A DNA stretch of 64,000 nucleotides, taken from Desulfobacteraceae bacterium (GTDB lineage Bacteria > Desulfobacterota > Desulfobacteria > Desulfobacterales > Desulfobacteraceae). The stretch is from positions 248,001-312,000 of the forward strand of contig JADGFI010000003.1 of the NCBI GenBank assembly GCA_016743945.1, in the 5' to 3' direction. Under the pieces are notes generated by a model that saw only the letters and a list, made by a program, of their open reading frames with translations, had not been told where the DNA came from and did no database searches. The position numbers and the translations under genes were made by a program. Shown here piece after piece: positions 60,911 through 64,000 of this stretch; within the stretch, counting starts at the first letter, position 1, and the number at the start of each line of letters is the position of its first letter.

Positions 60911-62071
60911 TCAGCCAGCCATGACCCGGTCCCATTTTTCAGCCCAGTCAAGCTGATGACTGTTCCAATAGGCAGGGTCTGCAAACAGGTATCCATCCAA
61001 TTTGCCCGTGGGATCAAAGGCGGGCAGTTTTTTAACCTCATCGGGCATGGCAACTTTTGTGGGGTCCAAACTGGTGGGGTAATTCTGGCCTTTGGCCACG
61101 GCAATGGCAGCGGAAGGTTCCAGCATGAAATTCAATAACTTCTGGGCAACAGGAAGGTCGGTACCCTTGAGTACATACATGTATTCCATCCATGAATAGG
61201 TGCCGTTCGGAGAGAGATATCCAATGGGATGTCCCTGTTTCTGGAGGGCTGCAACACGTCCCGACCATGCCACTGTGGCATAGATCTCACCGTTGCCCAA
61301 AAGGCTCATGAGTTCAGATCCCGATGCCCAGTATTTTTTTATCAACCCCCGCTGTTCTTTTAATGCATTCCAGACCGCTTTTTCATCTGCGATATTGTTG
61401 GGACTCTGACCGGTATGCAGGGCTGCATACCACATATTGGTTCTAAAATCGCCACCCCAGGAACCCAGCTTGCCCTTGAGACTTTTCTCAAACAAAAGGG
61501 AGGCACCCAATTTTTGCGCATCTGCCTTGGAGATTTTTTCCGTGTTATAAGCGATACCGGTTTGACCCAGATCATAGGGAACAGCGGAAAGGGTTCCCTT
61601 GGAAATCCCCCTCAGGGTATCGGTCATTTTGGTCATGACATTTTTCAAATTGGGGATCTTGGTTTCATCCAGGACCACACCAAACCCTAAGTCTGTATAC
61701 CGGGCATAATCATACACCGCGCTCAAATGGGCGATATTAAACTCTCCGCCCGGCGGATAGGAGGCTTTGACCTGGGTAAGAAAGGCATCCATACCGGTAA
61801 AGGCAGCATCAATGACCTTGATACCCTCGGACTTGGTAAAGGGATCAAAAGCAAATTTTCTCAATGCTTCGGAAGTAGAGCCCCCCCAGGAATGACAGGT
61901 AATGGCTTTGCTGCCGGAAAAAGCATGTTTCACCAGTCCGAAGGGCCCGCCCATTATCCCTAAGGAGGCACCGGCAATACCGACAAATTTAACAAAATCC
62001 CGCCGGGAAATATTGCCTTGGCTGTAACTTTCCTGTACATCACTCAGCTGTTTTTCCAAATCCTTTCCCAT
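60911..62071 (-). CDS. potD: polyamine-type ABC transporter substrate-binding protein with Tat signal
   Basis: A 386-residue exported binding protein of the PotD/PotF family. It starts with a long N-region and a twin-arginine signal, SRRDFVKFVGIAGASLGIMGG (residues about 22-42 in part), so export is likely folded through Tat rather than Sec. The mature protein contains ITCHSWGG near residue 57, LGFGVVLDETKIPNL near 117, VPYDLGQTGIAYNTEKIS near 145 and GYLSPNGTYSWMEYMYVLKGTDLPVAQKLLNFML near 290, as in family members. ATG at 62071 has GGAGAAAAG upstream. It is third in the order potB-potC-potD-potA, followed by a hairpin. The ligand cannot be read from sequence. Confidence 0.9.
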   Translation of the reverse strand: MGKDLEKQLSDVQESYSQGNISRRDFVKFVGIAGASLGIMGGPFGLVKHAFSGSKAITCHSWGGSTSEALRKFAFDPFTKSEGIKVIDAAFTGMDAFLTQVKASYPPGGEFNIAHLSAVYDYARYTDLGFGVVLDETKIPNLKNVMTKMTDTLRGISKGTLSAVPYDLGQTGIAYNTEKISKADAQKLGASLLFEKSLKGKLGSWGGDFRTNMWYAALHTGQSPNNIADEKAVWNALKEQRGLIKKYWASGSELMSLLGNGEIYATVAWSGRVAALQKQGHPIGYLSPNGTYSWMEYMYVLKGTDLPVAQKLLNFMLEPSAAIAVAKGQNYPTSLDPTKVAMPDEVKKLPAFDPTGKLDGYLFADPAYWNSHQLDWAEKWDRVMAG

Positions 62072-62150
62072 TCTTTTCTCCTTTTTTCCTTTTTTCCTAT
62101 TGTAAAAAGTTATAACACCGGGCTTAAAATCCGCCAGTGTCACCAAATCT

Positions 62151-62951
62151 TTATTTACTGCTTCCCCTGGCAAACCGCCGGGTCAAATAGCCTGCCAATA
62201 AAGGAGTTGACACGGTAAGGGCGATCATGACGGTCCCAAGAGCATTGATCTCCGGGCTGATGGAATTTCTCAACATCCCGAATATTTTAACGGGCACGGT
62301 CTGGTTCTGGGCCGTTGCCCAGAAAAGGGTGGCCGTGACATCATCAAAGGAAATCGTAAATGAAAACAGCATGCCGGCAAAAATGGCAGGGGCCAACAGG
62401 GGAAAGGTAATTTCCCTAAAGGTTTGAAAAGGGCTTGCCCCCAGGGAAAGGGCGGCCTCTTCATATTCTCTTTTTATCCCCACAAGGCGTGCCTGGACGA
62501 TCAAGAGTACATAGGGAAGGGTCAAAACCACGTGTCCAACCACCAGCATGGCAAAGCTTTTGGGCTGCTGCAGCCACCGGATGAACAGCAGAAGGGCAAC
62601 GCCCAGAACCACTTCGGGAATCATGATGGGGGCGATGAGCAGGGTATTGATCAATTCTTTCCCCCTAAATTCATACCGGATAAACGCCATGGCCGCCGGC
62701 ACCCCCACAGCGGTTGAAAAAATGGCCGTCAAAGTGCCCAGAACCATGGAATTTTTAAAAGCGTCCAGGATGGTGGAATTGTGGGAAAGTTTGACAAACC
62801 ATTTAAAGGAAAACCCCTCCATGGGGAAGGATCCAAACTGCTGGGGATTAAAGGCCAGAATAACCACCGCCACAATGGGGGTAAACATCCAGACGTACAC
62901 CACCAGGGTATAAAGTTTAATCAATGTCCATCCGGAAATCAGTCGTTTCAT
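62151..62951 (-). CDS. potC: polyamine-type ABC transporter permease (PotC-like)
   Basis: A 266-residue inner-membrane permease with six predicted helices. Near the start TLVVYVWMFTPIVAVVILAFNP is typical of PotC, and the ATPase-docking loop lies in YEEAALSLGASPFQTFREITFPLLAPA near residue 160. FSFTISFDDVTATLFW near 195 is also characteristic. It follows potB by 13 bp. The gap to potD is 79 bp and shows no strong hairpin. Confidence 0.92.
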   Translation of the reverse strand: MKRLISGWTLIKLYTLVVYVWMFTPIVAVVILAFNPQQFGSFPMEGFSFKWFVKLSHNSTILDAFKNSMVLGTLTAIFSTAVGVPAAMAFIRYEFRGKELINTLLIAPIMIPEVVLGVALLLFIRWLQQPKSFAMLVVGHVVLTLPYVLLIVQARLVGIKREYEEAALSLGASPFQTFREITFPLLAPAIFAGMLFSFTISFDDVTATLFWATAQNQTVPVKIFGMLRNSISPEINALGTVMIALTVSTPLLAGYLTRRFARGSSK

Positions 62952-62964
62952 AAAGATTCCTCGC

Positions 62965-63831
62965 CTAGCCGTTGCTCAGGGATTTAAATATCTGGTTGAT
63001 GCCCATATAGCGATTGTAGGTATAGACAATAACACCCAAAAGCAGCATCAAAATAACACTGATGGCAGACCCAAAGGGCCAGTCAAGGGTGCCGATCACC
63101 CGTTTGAAAATCAGGTTGGCGATCATTTCATTGCCCGGCCCCCCTAGAATCATGGGGGGCAGATAGGTGCCGCAGGTCAGAACAAAGACCAAGAGGCACC
63201 CGGCCGAAACACCGGGCATACTCAGGGGCAGGGTGACCTCTTTAAAGGCCTGCCATTCGGTGCAGCCCAGACTTTTGGCTGCTTCTGCCAGGCTTTTGTC
63301 TATCCCGTCCAGGCTGACATAAATATTTAAAATCATGAAGGGCAGCAGATACTGGAGCAACCCCATGATCACCGCCCCTTCATTGTACAGCAGGGCCAAA
63401 GGGCTTGAAATAAATCCGGCCTTGAGCAGCAAATGGTTGATTAAGCCCGAATCCCCCAGAATATTAATCCAGCTTAAGGTTCGGATAATAAAGCTGATCC
63501 AGAAGGGCAGCATGACCAGCAGCATCAGATAGGGTTTGAGCCGGGAAGTGGTTTTATAAAAAAAATAAGCAGGAATATACCCCAGAACCAGACAGAGAAT
63601 AACGGTTTCAAAGGCCACCCGCAGGGTATTGAACAGAATAACCGGATAAAAGGAGTCCACGAAAAATTTGGCATAATTTCCCAACTGAAAGGCGGGGATA
63701 TCCTGGCCGCTGGGGGCCCGAAGCCAGAAGCTGTAAACAATAACAAAACATACCGGAACCACAAGAAGTAAAAAAACGGCTGTCAGAGAAGGTGATAAGA
63801 GAAGCCATGGTTTCCATTTTTTTTCTTTCAT
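62965..63831 (-). CDS. potB: polyamine-type ABC transporter permease (PotB-like)
   Basis: A 288-residue inner-membrane permease, first gene of the importer operon. The N-terminus KPWLLLSPSLTAVFLLLVVPVCFVIVYSFW is the usual first helix with its LLxP lead-in. LPFWISFIIRTLSWINILGDSGLIN near residue 110 and the docking loop EAAKSLGCTEWQAFKEVTLPLSMPG near 180 match PotB. LTCGTYLPPMILGGPGNEMIANLI near 215 is also typical. The gene starts 169 bp from the window edge; its promoter is probably in that stretch. Confidence 0.93.
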   Translation of the reverse strand: MKEKKWKPWLLLSPSLTAVFLLLVVPVCFVIVYSFWLRAPSGQDIPAFQLGNYAKFFVDSFYPVILFNTLRVAFETVILCLVLGYIPAYFFYKTTSRLKPYLMLLVMLPFWISFIIRTLSWINILGDSGLINHLLLKAGFISSPLALLYNEGAVIMGLLQYLLPFMILNIYVSLDGIDKSLAEAAKSLGCTEWQAFKEVTLPLSMPGVSAGCLLVFVLTCGTYLPPMILGGPGNEMIANLIFKRVIGTLDWPFGSAISVILMLLLGVIVYTYNRYMGINQIFKSLSNG

Positions 63832-63944
63832 ATATCAGGTCCCGTTCCTTTGTTTTCCGATCTATATTGTTTAACTATCCTGTATTCATTTACTCACCTG
63901 GATATGGATCAAGAGCCAGCACCTTTGTTGACCCATAAAAAACA

Positions 63945-63950
63945 ATTATA
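63945..63950 (-). promoter_or_regulatory. consensus -10 box upstream of potB
   Basis: The minus strand reads TATAAT here, about 115 nt before the potB start. No good -35 box is present at 16-18 bp, so an activator may be needed. The remaining 63832-64000 stretch shows no gene. Confidence 0.4.
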
Positions 63951-64000
63951 CAAAAGGCATACCTGTTGATATTTTTTTTTCATAACCCTTTGAAACCATA

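Noticed and set aside
60844-61104. N-terminal extension of the potA frame by 87 codons
   Set aside because: The extension lies inside potD and shows no similarity to PotA; the ATPase begins near 60843.

Overview
The window looks like a chromosomal segment of a strictly anaerobic, sulfate-reducer-like bacterium of the Desulfobacterales type. This is inference from gene content: an aldehyde ferredoxin oxidoreductase, the futalosine menaquinone gene mqnD, a succinyl-CoA:acetate-type CoA-transferase, a glutaconate-type CoA-transferase under sigma-54 control, and PAS-rich signalling. No 16S or other species marker is present. No complete insertion sequence, prophage or CRISPR array was seen.

Layout. 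0-2.3 kb: uvrA (minus), cut by the left edge. 2.5-6.3 kb: a radical SAM protein (plus), then speE and a tungsten aldehyde oxidoreductase (minus). 6.6-15.4 kb: a plus-strand housekeeping run, mqnD-tilS, then ftsH-folP-ybbR-coaX, a secreted TIGR03790-like protein and a ureohydrolase. 15.4-22.4 kb: a defence block on the minus strand, a complete type I restriction-modification operon (hsdM-hsdS-hsdR) followed by a two-gene toxin-antitoxin-like pair with its own palindromic operator. 22.8-30.5 kb: yaiI, then a pbpC/alpha-2-macroglobulin pair. 30.7-34.1 kb: a MATE exporter and a PAS hybrid histidine kinase.

34.4-45.4 kb is a long minus-strand operon headed by a GntR/FCD regulator: oppA-oppB-oppC-oppD-oppF, a 38-residue small gene, a cytosolic beta-lactamase-fold hydrolase, an M20 amidohydrolase, an N-acyl-D-amino-acid deacylase and an Asp/Glu racemase-type enzyme. 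Together these suggest import and complete dismantling of peptides or acyl-amino acids that contain D-residues. 45.5-48.3 kb carries a VOC-family remnant and an NMT1-type ABC transporter.

48.4-56 kb contains a class I CoA-transferase, tRNA-Thr(CGT), a secreted glycine-rich repeat protein, and gctA-gctB diverging from a sigma-54 activator. The intergenic space holds a textbook -24/-12 promoter and a perfect 14-bp inverted repeat at the expected enhancer distance. 56-63.8 kb holds the most unusual locus: a potB-potC-potD-potA-like importer, a 109-residue protein of unknown family, an 827-residue KamA-type radical SAM protein whose C-terminal half looks like a second, cysteine-less copy of its own barrel, and a signal-less M23-type protein. 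Each solute-binding-protein gene of the two larger importers is followed by a strong intercistronic hairpin.
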